From Anaerolinea sp. (GTDB lineage: Bacteria > Chloroflexota > Anaerolineae > Anaerolineales > Villigracilaceae): 35,816 nucleotides of DNA. Below the pieces are notes generated by a model that worked only from the letters and a program-made list of their open reading frames with translations, did not search any database and was not told the origin of the DNA. Each line of letters opens with the position of its first letter. Positions within the stretch are counted from its first letter, which is position 1. The stretch lies in NCBI GenBank assembly GCA_020047815.1, contig JAIFNG010000134.1, positions 1 to 35,816 of the forward strand, given 5' to 3'. The translations under genes were made by a program, and so were the position numbers. Positions 16,393 through 24,977 of this stretch are shown in pieces.

Positions 16393-16425
16393 TGTAGGGG
16401 TAGGAGCAGGTCTCCTATCCCTACA
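16393..16425. repeat. Hairpin of the TGTAGGGG...CCCTACA intergenic type
   Basis: TGTAGGGGTAGGAG (16393-16406) pairs with CTCCTATCCCTACA (16412-16425), with one G-T wobble and a 5-base loop. It ends 6 bases before the next start codon and may attenuate or modulate expression of downstream genes. No U-tract follows. Confidence 0.65.
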
Positions 16426-16431
16426 TAAGTT

Positions 16432-17307
16432 ATGCCATTCCCCTATCTTGATGAAACCCAGGAATTGAATGAAACCACCCGCAGAGAAGCAGGTGGGGCA
16501 TTCATCGCGCTAGGCGGCGGCATAACGCATTACGAATTAAGCGGACCTGAAAATGGGGATCCGGTTGTCCTGGTACATGGATTCTCCACCCCGTACTTCA
16601 TCTTTGACACGACCTTCGAATTTCTGGTGAACTCGGGTTTTCGAGTTTTGCGTTATGACCTTATCGGACGCGGATATTCAGACAGACCGTGCCTTGACTA
16701 CAACATGCCGCTCTTTGTGCAGCAACTCAAGGAACTGCTTGATGGGCTGGGACTTAACCAGATCAACCTCGTTGGACTTTCGATGGGTGGACCGATCACC
16801 GCATCATTTACCAGGGAGAATCCTGAGCGCGTCAGCAGGCATATATTAATTGACCCGGCAGGTGCCAAGCGGCTGGGGCTGCCCCTCATGCTCGAAGCCC
16901 TGAAACTGCCCATTTTTGGCGAACTGGCTTTTGGTCTGTTTGGAGGCGTGAGAATGATCAAAGGACTGGCATCCGACATGCTGGACCAAGGGACGGTGGC
17001 GCATTTCCAAAACCAATACAAAGTTCAGATGAAATACAAGGGCTTTAAGCGCGCCATCCTATCCACCATCAGGAATGGGATGCTCGAATCGTTTTATGAG
17101 ACCTACAGCAGGGTGGGGATGCTGCACAAGCCCACCCTGCTGTTTTGGGGCAGGCAAGACAAGACGGTGCCTTTTGAACACAGCGGGGTTATCATGCAGG
17201 CCATGCCCCATGCGGAGTTTCATGTCATCGAAAACAGCGGGCATATTCCGCATTATGAAAAACCCGAAATCGTGAACCCGGCGCTGTTGGAGTTTTTATC
17301 GAAATGA
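16432..17307 (+). CDS. Alpha/beta hydrolase
   Basis: The 291-residue protein has the fold markers LVHGFS (oxyanion region, 47-52), the nucleophile elbow GLSMGG with S117, WGRQDKTVP with the likely acid Asp, and NSGHIPHYEKPE with the catalytic His. It probably cleaves an ester, amide or related bond in the cytoplasm. No ribosome site is visible upstream; a hairpin ends 6 bases before the ATG. The stop overlaps the start of the next gene by ATGA. Its position after the large hydroxylase subunit suggests a role in the same pathway, such as processing a substrate or product, but that is inference. Confidence 0.9.
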   Translation: MPFPYLDETQELNETTRREAGGAFIALGGGITHYELSGPENGDPVVLVHGFSTPYFIFDTTFEFLVNSGFRVLRYDLIGRGYSDRPCLDYNMPLFVQQLKELLDGLGLNQINLVGLSMGGPITASFTRENPERVSRHILIDPAGAKRLGLPLMLEALKLPIFGELAFGLFGGVRMIKGLASDMLDQGTVAHFQNQYKVQMKYKGFKRAILSTIRNGMLESFYETYSRVGMLHKPTLLFWGRQDKTVPFEHSGVIMQAMPHAEFHVIENSGHIPHYEKPEIVNPALLEFLSK

Positions 17308-17798
17308 ACAAACAGGATATTCAACTACTTTATCAATACAACCAATGGGCAAACAAACGCATTTTGGACAGAACTGAAAATGTAACCACCGGACAATTCC
17401 TAAAACCGGCTTCGTATCCACACGGCGGATTACGCGGCACACTGACCCATACACTCTTCGCAGAATGGCTCTGGCGCAGACGCTGGCAGGGGGAATCGCC
17501 CATGTCTGGCATGAAACCAGAAGATTTCCCGACCTTTGCAGCCCTCCGCGCGCGCTGGGTGGAGGAGGATAAAGCATTGAACTCATTTATCGGGGGGCTG
17601 ACGGATGAAAAGTTAAATGCCTCATTTCAATATAAAACCATGCGCGGCGATCAAATGGAAAACATTCTCTGGCAGGCAGTGGTCCACGTGGTGAATCACG
17701 GCACGCAGCACAGAAGTGAAACCGCCGCCATGCTGACCGAATTTAAACACTCGCCTGGTGATATTGATCTGATTGTATTTGTACGCGAGATGGGATGA
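17304..17798 (+). CDS. DinB-like four-helix metal-binding protein
   Basis: The 164-residue product matches the DinB/YfiT group: LLYQYNQWANKRILD at the start, THTLFAEWLWRRRW (His 50) and VVHVVNHGTQHRSETAAML (two His). These three histidines are the usual metal site. Members of the family act in thiol-dependent transfers (mycothiol, bacillithiol or glutathione-like) or have unknown roles. Start is set by the ATGA overlap with the previous stop and GGAG upstream. Confidence 0.85.
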   Translation: MNKQDIQLLYQYNQWANKRILDRTENVTTGQFLKPASYPHGGLRGTLTHTLFAEWLWRRRWQGESPMSGMKPEDFPTFAALRARWVEEDKALNSFIGGLTDEKLNASFQYKTMRGDQMENILWQAVVHVVNHGTQHRSETAAMLTEFKHSPGDIDLIVFVREMG

Positions 17799-17817
17799 TC
17801 AGGGTAAAAATATAACC

Positions 17818-18528
17818 ATGTTAAACACGCTTCAAACTTTTACGAAAAAAAACCGCTATAAAATCGCCATCTTTGCGTTGATGACATCTGCATCGCTGAT
17901 CTGTGTGCTGCTGGTGGCGGCAAGGATCGCGTACAGTGATTCAGTGCGATATACCAACCTGGTCTGGAATCTTATTCTGGCATGGATTCCCTTCGTGCTG
18001 GCTTACCTGGCACACGCCCTTTCATGGAAGAAAATGTTGTTGTATTTTGTTCTGCCCATCACGGCGTTCCTCTGGCTGATCTTCTTTCCCAACGCGCCGT
18101 ATATTTTGACCGACTTACAACACCTGGTGAAAGAAACCTCCAGTGCGCCGCTATGGTATGACGTGATCGTCCTGATCTGGTTCTCCTGGACAGGCTTATT
18201 GCTCGGACTGGTTTCGCTGTACCTGATGCACGACATTGTCCAACGCAAGTTCGGGCGCTGGTTTGGCTGGGCATTTGTATTCACCGTTTCAGGCATGAGC
18301 AGTTTCGGCGTTTATCTTGGACGCTTCGTGCGCTTCAATTCGTGGGACCTGCTGGATGACCCAACGGAAATCGTTGTCACCATTCTCGGACTTGCGATCG
18401 ATCCCTCCCTGCGATTGATCGCATTCACCATTCTATTCGCGGTGTTTTACTTGTTTGTGTATCTCACGTTATACTCATTTGCACATTTACTGCAGGAGCA
18501 GTCCATGCAATCCAAGGAAATATTATGA
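17818..18528 (+). CDS. DUF1361 membrane protein
   Basis: The 236-residue protein has about seven hydrophobic stretches and the DUF1361 pattern: NLVWNLILAWIPFVLAYLAH, LWLIFFPNAPYILTDLQHL and GVYLGRFVRFNSWDLL. The family has no established function. An alternative start at 17773 overlaps the DinB gene, but the ATG at 17818 gives the more usual N-terminus (MLNTLQTFTKKNRYK); only a weak AGGG stands upstream. The stop overlaps the next start by ATGA. Confidence 0.87.
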   Translation: MLNTLQTFTKKNRYKIAIFALMTSASLICVLLVAARIAYSDSVRYTNLVWNLILAWIPFVLAYLAHALSWKKMLLYFVLPITAFLWLIFFPNAPYILTDLQHLVKETSSAPLWYDVIVLIWFSWTGLLLGLVSLYLMHDIVQRKFGRWFGWAFVFTVSGMSSFGVYLGRFVRFNSWDLLDDPTEIVVTILGLAIDPSLRLIAFTILFAVFYLFVYLTLYSFAHLLQEQSMQSKEIL

Positions 18529-19355
18529 CCCACCAAATTTTTCTACGCGGCGGCGGCGATCTTGCAAGCGGAGTCGCCATGCGCCTGCACCGCACAGGCT
18601 TTCAAACTGTCATTCTTGAGTTGGAAAAACCACTGGCTGTTCGGCGATCGGTTTCGTTCTCAGAAGCCGTATATGAAGGAACGCAAACCATTGAAGGGGT
18701 CACTGCGCGCCTGGTATCGGCAGACCAAATTCAAGTCACCATGGAAGCGGGGGAAATTCCCGTGTTGGTTGACCCCCAGGCAGGCATCCTGCGCAATCAA
18801 TTCCTGACGAGTCCCCAATCCACCGTTGTGGTGGACGCGCGATTATTGAAAATTGAACCTGAGCCTTTAAGTGTGGATATCCCGCTGCACATTGGACTGG
18901 GACCTGGATTCACGGCGGGGAGGAATTGTCATGCTGTGATCGAAACCCGCCGTGGACACACCCTTGGCAGGGTGTACTGGAGCGGCGCAACCCACGCAGA
19001 TAGTGGAGCACCCGATGGCGACCGCCGCCGCGTCCTGCGCGCACCTGACACTGGGATATTGATCGCACATGCAAAAATCGGTGACCCTGTCGAAGAAGGT
19101 CAATTGATTGCTGAGATCGATCCACAAACAGGGAGTGAAAAATACCCGGTTATCAGTCCATTTTCAGGAATGTTACGCGGGCTGATCCGCCCTGGCATTC
19201 AAGTCACCAAGGATATGAAGATCGGTGACGTGGATGGGCGCAACGATCCTGAGATGCACACCCTTATTTCAGACAAGGCGCTGGCAATAGGCGGCGCTGT
19301 GCTTGAAACTTTACTTGTGTATTTAAGGTCGAAAGAAATGGTGATCGGGGATTGA
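18525..19355 (+). CDS. yqeB: YqeB/EF2563-type molybdenum hydroxylase accessory protein
   Basis: The 276-residue protein begins IFLRGGGDLASGVAMRLHRTGF, the nucleotide-binding-like start of the EF2563/YqeB family, and keeps the PVLVDPQAGI, VVVDARLLK, GLGPGFTAGRNCHAVIETRRGHTLG and GVLRAPDTGI-like segments seen there. In comparative studies YqeB travels with YqeC and with selenium-dependent molybdenum hydroxylases and is thought to help mature or selenylate them. Here it closes the hydroxylase operon, coupled to the DUF1361 gene by ATGA overlap. This makes the hydroxylase a candidate of that type; no selenium gene (selD) is in the window. Confidence 0.88.
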   Translation: MTHQIFLRGGGDLASGVAMRLHRTGFQTVILELEKPLAVRRSVSFSEAVYEGTQTIEGVTARLVSADQIQVTMEAGEIPVLVDPQAGILRNQFLTSPQSTVVVDARLLKIEPEPLSVDIPLHIGLGPGFTAGRNCHAVIETRRGHTLGRVYWSGATHADSGAPDGDRRRVLRAPDTGILIAHAKIGDPVEEGQLIAEIDPQTGSEKYPVISPFSGMLRGLIRPGIQVTKDMKIGDVDGRNDPEMHTLISDKALAIGGAVLETLLVYLRSKEMVIGD

Positions 19356-19459
19356 TGATTTTTAGTTATCTCTGTGCAACCACACCCACCACCGTAAATA
19401 CAAGCCGTGGGAGTGGAACTGGAATTCATTGATCTTCAAATCCAAGGAGAAAAAACATT

Positions 19460-20194
19460 ATGTCTGGTAAATTAGCAGGGAAAGTGGCCATCATCACAGG
19501 GGCGAGCGCGGGCATAGGGAGAGCCAGCGCGCTGGCTTTGGCACAGGAAGGCGCATCCATGATCCTTACAGGGCGCCGGCAGGAACGATTGGATGAACTG
19601 GTGGCTGCCGTGCAAAAAGCTGGGGGCAAGGCAGCAAGCATCGCCGGTGATGCCACCATGGAAGAGACAGCCCAAAAATGTGTTGAAGCAGCCATAAAAA
19701 TATTCGGCACTCTTGATATCCTCATTAACAATGTCGGCGTAGGCAACTATAAAAATCTTGTTGATACCAGCGCCGCAGAATACGACGAAATGATGGATTC
19801 CAATGTCCGTTCAACCTTTTTATTCAGCAGACACACCGTCCCGATGATGATAAAGCAAGGCTCGGGAACGATCCTGATGATCTCATCCATGGCAGGAAAA
19901 TATGGTTTTGCAGGAGAAGCAGTCTACTGTGCCACCAAATTCGCGCAGGTAGGCTTTGCACAGGCATTGGACAAGGAATTACGCCCACATGGCATCAAGG
20001 TTGGTGTAATTTGTCCCGGCGGGGTCAAGACGGAGTTCGCCTTGGGAAAAGGGCGCACGGAGCAAAGTGTATCCGAGTCTGGCATGCTGGAGCCCGAGGA
20101 TGTTGCCAGCGCCGTTCTGTTGGCATGTACCCAGTCATCCAATTCACGGATCATTGAGGTGCAGATGCGCACAATGGATGAATCACTGACCTAG
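19460..20194 (+). CDS. Short-chain dehydrogenase/reductase (SDR)
   Basis: The 244-residue protein has a classical SDR layout: TGASAGIG (13-20) for the cofactor, NNVG (90-93, a variant of NNAG), the catalytic serine in LMISSMAG (about 142), and YCATK with Y156 and K160. CPGGVKTEF follows. It uses NAD(P)H to interconvert an alcohol and a carbonyl group. The residue after the second strand (TGRRQER) favours NADP(H). AAGGAG precedes the ATG, with 104 bases separating it from yqeB. The substrate is unknown. Confidence 0.93.
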   Translation: MSGKLAGKVAIITGASAGIGRASALALAQEGASMILTGRRQERLDELVAAVQKAGGKAASIAGDATMEETAQKCVEAAIKIFGTLDILINNVGVGNYKNLVDTSAAEYDEMMDSNVRSTFLFSRHTVPMMIKQGSGTILMISSMAGKYGFAGEAVYCATKFAQVGFAQALDKELRPHGIKVGVICPGGVKTEFALGKGRTEQSVSESGMLEPEDVASAVLLACTQSSNSRIIEVQMRTMDESLT

Positions 20195-20323
20195 GAAAAT
20201 AAACCGCGGCTTGGAGATATTCCTGTTCTGGTGCAGCTCTGCCATAGAAAAGAATTTAGGCTTATGCGAACCGTTAAGCCAACAGAAAAAATATTATTAG
20301 ACTGTATCGGTAAATAGAAAAAA

Positions 20324-20378
20324 CGTCCTGAAGGTTGCCATTAGACAGTTAAATGACCCGAAATAAACCTTCGGGACG
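20324..20378. repeat. Palindromic unit with CGTCC(T/C)GAAGGTT arms
   Basis: CGTCCTGAAGGTT (20324-20336) pairs with AACCTTCGGGACG (20366-20378) with a single G-T wobble. The arms match those at 10024-10073, so this is a second copy of the same intergenic element; the interiors differ. Confidence 0.75.
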
Positions 20379-20665
20379 GTGCTTGCTGGTATGTTATTTC
20401 CGATAAAGTCCAATATAACCGCAAAAAATTTTGAAACAGGTATGTCAACTTTTGACTGCCTGTTTTTTTACAATTGGGCAATTCGATTATTGTTAAATTT
20501 ACGAACGGATCCACCACGGCCAAGCCTCTCCATCTTTAAGAGTGACCGCCTGGTAAGCGCAAGTGTTACATATACACCCATGAATAACCGGGTGAAGGGA
20601 GCGCCCCATCCTGACCGACCGTTTTGGATATTCTTTGACGGTGGGAGAAATTTGTGAGGCCCTTT

Positions 20666-20674
20666 TGATATAAT
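20666..20674 (+). promoter_or_regulatory. Extended -10 promoter for the MttB-like operon
   Basis: TG-A-TATAAT (TG at 20666-20667, TATAAT at 20669-20674) fits an extended -10 element. No good -35 is seen at 16-18 bases; TTGACG at 20635 is too far. Confidence 0.55.
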
Positions 20675-20784
20675 CGTACCAATGGCCGCTGACCTTATCC
20701 CATCCTTTCGGGAAGTACCAGCACCGTATTTACGGGGGAATTTTGCTCCACGATTCTCATTACACAGCCCAAAAGGAAGTCATT

Positions 20785-22272
20785 ATGAAAACAGTTTATG
20801 AAGTCCTCAGCAGAGACGAGATCGAACGCATCCATGCCGCTTCAATGGAGATCCTGCAGACTGTCGGCATCAAGGTGGATTATTTGGTAGCGCGGGAGTT
20901 GTTCCAAAAAGCCGGCGCACAAGTGGATGATAAACAGCAGTGTGTACGTATTCCAGAGTCACTGGTGCAGTGGGCAATTGACCAGGCTCCCAAACAGTTC
21001 AAACTATACGGTTCAGATGGAAAACTGGAAATGGATATTGGCGGCGATGCTGTCCAATTCGCCGCGTTGGGTACACCCACGGCAGTGCACGACCTGGAGA
21101 CAGGGGAACACCGCCCCAGTACATTGGCAGACCTGCTTAACCACATCAAATTGATCGATGGTTGTGAACATATCCATTGTTCACAAATGGATGTCTGGCC
21201 AAACGACATCCCGATGACCGTCATCCACAGTGAAGCCATTTCAGCCTGGGCGCACAACAGCCGAAAATCTTTCGGGCTGGGTTGTTACGGATACATGCCC
21301 ACCCTTGATATGATGCGAATGATGGCGATCGCCGTTGGGGGCAAAGAGGAACTGAAAAAGCGTCCGCGGTTCTTTGGCATTTGCTCTGTTGTCAGTCCGC
21401 TACAAATGACACAGATCCAGATTGAGGGGATGATGATCTGCGCTGATTACGGACAGCCGGTCACACTCGCCCCGGAGGGCATTGCCGGGATGACCGCTCC
21501 AGCCTCACTGGCAGGATTGCTGATCCAGGAAAACGCCAACATTCTGGCGCACATTACCCTTTCGCAGATTTTCCGCCCCGGCACACCCGTGCTCTATGGG
21601 ACTGTTTCAACGATCGCCAACATGCGCAACGGAACAGTTGCATTGGGCGCGGTGGAAACGGGACTAATCACCGCCGCCTCGGCACAATTGGCACATTACT
21701 ATGGAATCCCCATCCGCTCAGTGGGCGGAGTCACTGAATCCAAGACAGAGGATCTGCAAGCCGGGGCTGAGCGTATGTCCACACTGTTGCCTGCTGTGCT
21801 TTCGGGAGTCAACTACATCACCTGCGCTGGAACGCTGGACAGTTCCATGCTTGAAAGCGATGCCCTGCTGGTAATGGATGATGAACTGGCGGGTATGTCT
21901 CTGCGCATTAAGCGCGGCATAGAGGTCAATGAGACGAGCATGGCAATGGACACCATCCGCAAGGTGGGTTTTTCCGGCAATTTCATCACTGAAAAACACA
22001 CCGCGCAGAACTATCGCAAAGAGCATTATTTGCCAAAGTTCCTGGTACGCCAGCCGTATGAATCATGGGCAAGGGAAGGCTCGAAGAGCGCCATGGACAA
22101 TGCCCGCGAGAAAGCACGCGAAATTCTCGCCAAACATGAACCACGCACCCTCGACCCATCCGTTGAGAGGGAGCTCGAAGCTTATCGCAGGATGGTAGCC
22201 GAGCGCCCTTTGGAAGAACTATATAAATATGAGATGCCGGAGTGCCAGGATTTCCGGTCTGAGAATTTATAA
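20785..22272 (+). CDS. MttB-family (trimethylamine methyltransferase-like) protein without pyrrolysine
   Basis: The 495-residue protein belongs to the MttB superfamily. It shows the typical start (VLSRDEIERIHAASMEILQTVGIKV), FAALGTPTAVHDLETGEHRPST, LAPEGIAGMTAPASLAG and the barrel strand ending GGVTESKTEDLQAGAERM. No in-frame amber codon occurs, so it is a non-pyrrolysine member; characterised relatives transfer methyl groups from quaternary amines such as glycine betaine, carnitine or proline betaine to a corrinoid protein. No corrinoid-protein gene is next to it. The start is the ATG after AAAAGGAAG; the longer frame has no support. It leads a three-gene operon with a transporter 9 bases downstream. 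The substrate is not determined. Confidence 0.88.
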   Translation: MKTVYEVLSRDEIERIHAASMEILQTVGIKVDYLVARELFQKAGAQVDDKQQCVRIPESLVQWAIDQAPKQFKLYGSDGKLEMDIGGDAVQFAALGTPTAVHDLETGEHRPSTLADLLNHIKLIDGCEHIHCSQMDVWPNDIPMTVIHSEAISAWAHNSRKSFGLGCYGYMPTLDMMRMMAIAVGGKEELKKRPRFFGICSVVSPLQMTQIQIEGMMICADYGQPVTLAPEGIAGMTAPASLAGLLIQENANILAHITLSQIFRPGTPVLYGTVSTIANMRNGTVALGAVETGLITAASAQLAHYYGIPIRSVGGVTESKTEDLQAGAERMSTLLPAVLSGVNYITCAGTLDSSMLESDALLVMDDELAGMSLRIKRGIEVNETSMAMDTIRKVGFSGNFITEKHTAQNYRKEHYLPKFLVRQPYESWAREGSKSAMDNAREKAREILAKHEPRTLDPSVERELEAYRRMVAERPLEELYKYEMPECQDFRSENL

Positions 22273-22281
22273 GGATGATCC

Positions 22282-23625
22282 ATGAATAAACTTCCGCTAC
22301 GCCTCAAATTGCTCTTCAGCACCGGCGACTTAAGTACCAGCATCCCGCTCGCCATCCTGATGTTCTTCCAACTCTACTTCATGACCGATGTGGCAGGACT
22401 GCGCCCCGACTACGCCGGCTGGGCGGTTGGTATCGGAAAACTTTGGGATGCGATCAATGACCCGCTCATTGGTCTTATCTCAGACCGCATTCGCACGCGC
22501 TGGGGGCGGCGGCGCGGACTGCTGCTCTTTGGCGCGGTGCCGCTTGGATTGACGTTCATGCTGATCTGGCTGGTCCCGCCCCTCAGTCCGCTGGCGTTGA
22601 CAGCCTACTATACCGTCACCTTCATCCTGTTCGACACCACCTTCACCATCATCCACGTCAGCTATAATTCCCTGACCCCCGAACTGACCGACGACTATGA
22701 TGAACGCTCAACGCTGAATGGCTACCGGATGACTTTTTCCATCTCAGGCACGCTCGGAGCGATCATTCTGGCGACTGTACTGGGTTGGTACGTGGACGAC
22801 AAGCGACTGTTGTTTGCCATCCTTGGCATCGGGCTGGGATTGGTTTCCATCATCCCACCGCTGATCGTATTTAAGGTCACACACGAAAAACCATCTGAAG
22901 AACAACCGAAGCCCATGCCGGTCTTGAAGGCACTTAAGACCACCCTGAGCAACCGTCCCTTCTGGCTTGTCATGGGTCTTTACCTGTTCAGTTGGACGAC
23001 TGCCAGCATCCTTTCGGCAACGCTCATTTATTTTGCCAACTATTACATGAAAGTCCCCGACCAGTCTAATTACTTCGTCCTGATCGCCGAGGCAGCAGCC
23101 ATTATTTTTATTCCACTGGTGGTCTGGCTCTCGCGCAAGCTGGATAAACGAATGGCGTTCATTCTTGGAAGCATCACCTGGGCAGTGGTCCTGATGGGAC
23201 TTTCGGCCATCCGCTCTGACCAACTGGTATTGGCCTACGTACTGGCAGGATTATCCGGGTTTGGAATCGCAACTGCCTTTGTTGTGCCATGGTCCATGGT
23301 GCCTGACATTATTGAGTTTGACCAGGCTGAGACCGGGGAACGCCGGGAAGGATCGTACTACGCCTTTGCATCGTTCTTTCAGAAGCTGGCAACGGGCATC
23401 GCCATCTGGGGTATGGGGCAGACACTGGCTGCCACTGGTTACCTGACCCCGGTTCAGGGACAGCCGCTCCCCGTCCAACCTGAGGCGGCGGTCGACGCCA
23501 TCCGCCTGTTCATGGGACCCATACCGACGGTGCTTTTAGTAATGGCCATCCTCTGCGCCTGGAAATTTAATATCACCCGTCAAAGCCATCATGCGATGGT
23601 GGAAAAATTAAAGAACAAATCATGA
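22282..23625 (+). CDS. GPH-family (MFS) sodium or proton symporter
   Basis: The 447-residue protein has about twelve membrane segments. It keeps the GPH markers: LYFMTDVAGL, GIGKLWDAINDPLIGLISDRIRT with RWGRRRG, and the later WSMVPDIIEFDQAETGERREGSYYA. The family takes up sugars, glycosides and related small molecules with cations. It lies between the MttB-like gene and the PLP enzyme, and its stop overlaps the next start by ATGA, so it probably imports the compound those enzymes act on. GPH carriers for quaternary amines are not well established, so the cargo is open. Confidence 0.9.
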   Translation: MNKLPLRLKLLFSTGDLSTSIPLAILMFFQLYFMTDVAGLRPDYAGWAVGIGKLWDAINDPLIGLISDRIRTRWGRRRGLLLFGAVPLGLTFMLIWLVPPLSPLALTAYYTVTFILFDTTFTIIHVSYNSLTPELTDDYDERSTLNGYRMTFSISGTLGAIILATVLGWYVDDKRLLFAILGIGLGLVSIIPPLIVFKVTHEKPSEEQPKPMPVLKALKTTLSNRPFWLVMGLYLFSWTTASILSATLIYFANYYMKVPDQSNYFVLIAEAAAIIFIPLVVWLSRKLDKRMAFILGSITWAVVLMGLSAIRSDQLVLAYVLAGLSGFGIATAFVVPWSMVPDIIEFDQAETGERREGSYYAFASFFQKLATGIAIWGMGQTLAATGYLTPVQGQPLPVQPEAAVDAIRLFMGPIPTVLLVMAILCAWKFNITRQSHHAMVEKLKNKS

Positions 23626-24917
23626 GATCATCCGACAACCTCGAATTCGAAACACTCGCCGTGCATGCCGGGGAGGAAGCCGACCCTGAAACAGGCGCGC
23701 TGCGTTTACCTTTACACATGGCGACCACTTTCAAACTGCCGAAGTTCGGGGGCAAGCTAATGAGCGCCCTCCTGCTTGAGACTTCACGCGCGCCATATGC
23801 CTATACCCGCTGGAGCAATCCCACGCTGCGTGCCCTGGAAGACCGCCTGACGGCGCTCGAAGCCCCACGCGGTTTGGCGGACGGAACAAAGGTTTCAGCG
23901 GTCGTCACGGCAAGCGGGATGGCTGCTGTCTCAGCGCTGGTGTTTACCTTCCTGAGTCAGGGGGACCATATCATCGTCAGTGAAGTCTGCTATGCGGGGT
24001 CAGTGGAACTATTTGGTTTGCACCTGCCGCGATTCGGGATCGAGGTCAGTCTGGTTGATACCAGCGACCCGCAGCAGGTTCGGAATGCGCTGCAACCAAA
24101 TACCAGACTGGTCTACGTGGAAACTCCCGCCAACCCCATTTTGCGTATTTCCGATATTGCCAGCCTGGCTGGTATTGCCCACGCTGCGGGGGCAAGGCTG
24201 GCAGTGGACTCGACCTGGGCAAGCCCGGCGCTCCAGACCCCATTCACCCTGGGCGCAGACTTCGTGATCCACAGCCTGACCAAGTACATGAATGGTCACG
24301 GCGACTCATTGGGGGGCGCAGTGCTGGGGCGCGAAAATGACATGCTGAAAATCCGGCGCGATATGCTCGTCCACCTGGGGGGAGCCATGAGTCCGTTCAA
24401 TGCCTGGCTCATCCTGCGCGGGTTGGTGACCCTGCCCATGCGGATGAAACAACATGGCGACAGCGCCATTAAAGTAGCGGAGTACCTTGAGTCCCACCCG
24501 AAAGTGAAGCGGGTTTTTTACCCGGGGTTGGCATCACACCCGCACCATGAACTGGCGAGCCGGCAGATGTCGGGTTTTGGCGGGATGTTGACCTTTCAGT
24601 TAAAAGGCGGATTGGGCGCGGCGATCAACATGTCGGAGAAAATCAAAATATTTTCCTATGCCACTTCCCTGGGGCACGCGCACAGCCTGCTATTTTATTA
24701 TCCCGCTGACCTTTATGTGGACGCAGCATCCTACCTTACCAAGACCCAAAAACACTCGATCCGTGAATGGATGGGCGACGGCATTATCCGCGCCAGCATT
24801 GGGCTGGAAAACACGGATGACCTGATCAGTGACCTCGACCAGTCCCTGCGCGGCAATACCCTGCGCGGCGCAGTCGGTCCACTGGTCTATAAAATTTTAA
24901 AAAGAAAACAGGGGTAG
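23622..24917 (+). CDS. Cys/Met-metabolism PLP-dependent enzyme (cystathionine synthase/lyase family)
   Basis: The 431-residue protein fits the fold-type I trans-sulphuration family. ETLAVHAGEE and LPLHMATTF lead to YTRWSNPTLRALEDRL (phosphate and PLP contacts), VTASGMAAVSALVF, YVETPANPILRISDI, VDSTWASPALQTP, and the lysine motif HSLTKYMNGHGDSLGGA that forms the Schiff base. Members include cystathionine gamma-synthase, cystathionine lyases, methionine gamma-lyase and O-acetylhomoserine sulfhydrylase; the motifs alone do not choose. The residue after the Lys is Tyr. Translation is coupled to the transporter gene by ATGA. Linking a methyltransferase with a sulphur-amino-acid enzyme hints at a methylated sulphur or amino compound as substrate. 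Confidence 0.92.
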   Translation: MRSSDNLEFETLAVHAGEEADPETGALRLPLHMATTFKLPKFGGKLMSALLLETSRAPYAYTRWSNPTLRALEDRLTALEAPRGLADGTKVSAVVTASGMAAVSALVFTFLSQGDHIIVSEVCYAGSVELFGLHLPRFGIEVSLVDTSDPQQVRNALQPNTRLVYVETPANPILRISDIASLAGIAHAAGARLAVDSTWASPALQTPFTLGADFVIHSLTKYMNGHGDSLGGAVLGRENDMLKIRRDMLVHLGGAMSPFNAWLILRGLVTLPMRMKQHGDSAIKVAEYLESHPKVKRVFYPGLASHPHHELASRQMSGFGGMLTFQLKGGLGAAINMSEKIKIFSYATSLGHAHSLLFYYPADLYVDAASYLTKTQKHSIREWMGDGIIRASIGLENTDDLISDLDQSLRGNTLRGAVGPLVYKILKRKQG

Positions 24918-24949
24918 AAAGATACAGTCAGGTTGAAAGTTGGTTTATC

Positions 24950-24977
24950 AGCCGGGCTGTCCCTTAATGGCTCGGCT
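24950..24977. terminator. Hairpin between convergent PLP-enzyme and response-regulator genes
   Basis: AGCCGGGC (24950-24957) pairs with GCTCGGCT (24970-24977) with one G-T wobble, loop 12. ATTT follows on the plus side. It overlaps the last codon of the response regulator and probably terminates the plus-strand operon. Confidence 0.5.

Larger units (their letters stand above)
20195..20784. other. Intergenic region, no convincing gene
   Basis: About 590 bases contain a palindromic unit (20324-20378), a promoter near 20666-20674 and an untranslated leader of about 105 bases before the MttB-like gene. The one longer open frame (20379-20657) lacks a ribosome site and has an odd composition. The leader holds no riboswitch I recognise. 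Confidence 0.6.

Noticed and set aside
20379..20657. Plus-strand open frame of 92 residues in the gap before the MttB-like gene
   Set aside because: No ribosome site, no recognisable motif, overlaps the palindromic element region, and odd residue composition.
20785..22272. Pyrrolysine-containing trimethylamine methyltransferase
   Set aside because: No in-frame amber codon occurs in the gene, so it is a non-pyrrolysine member.
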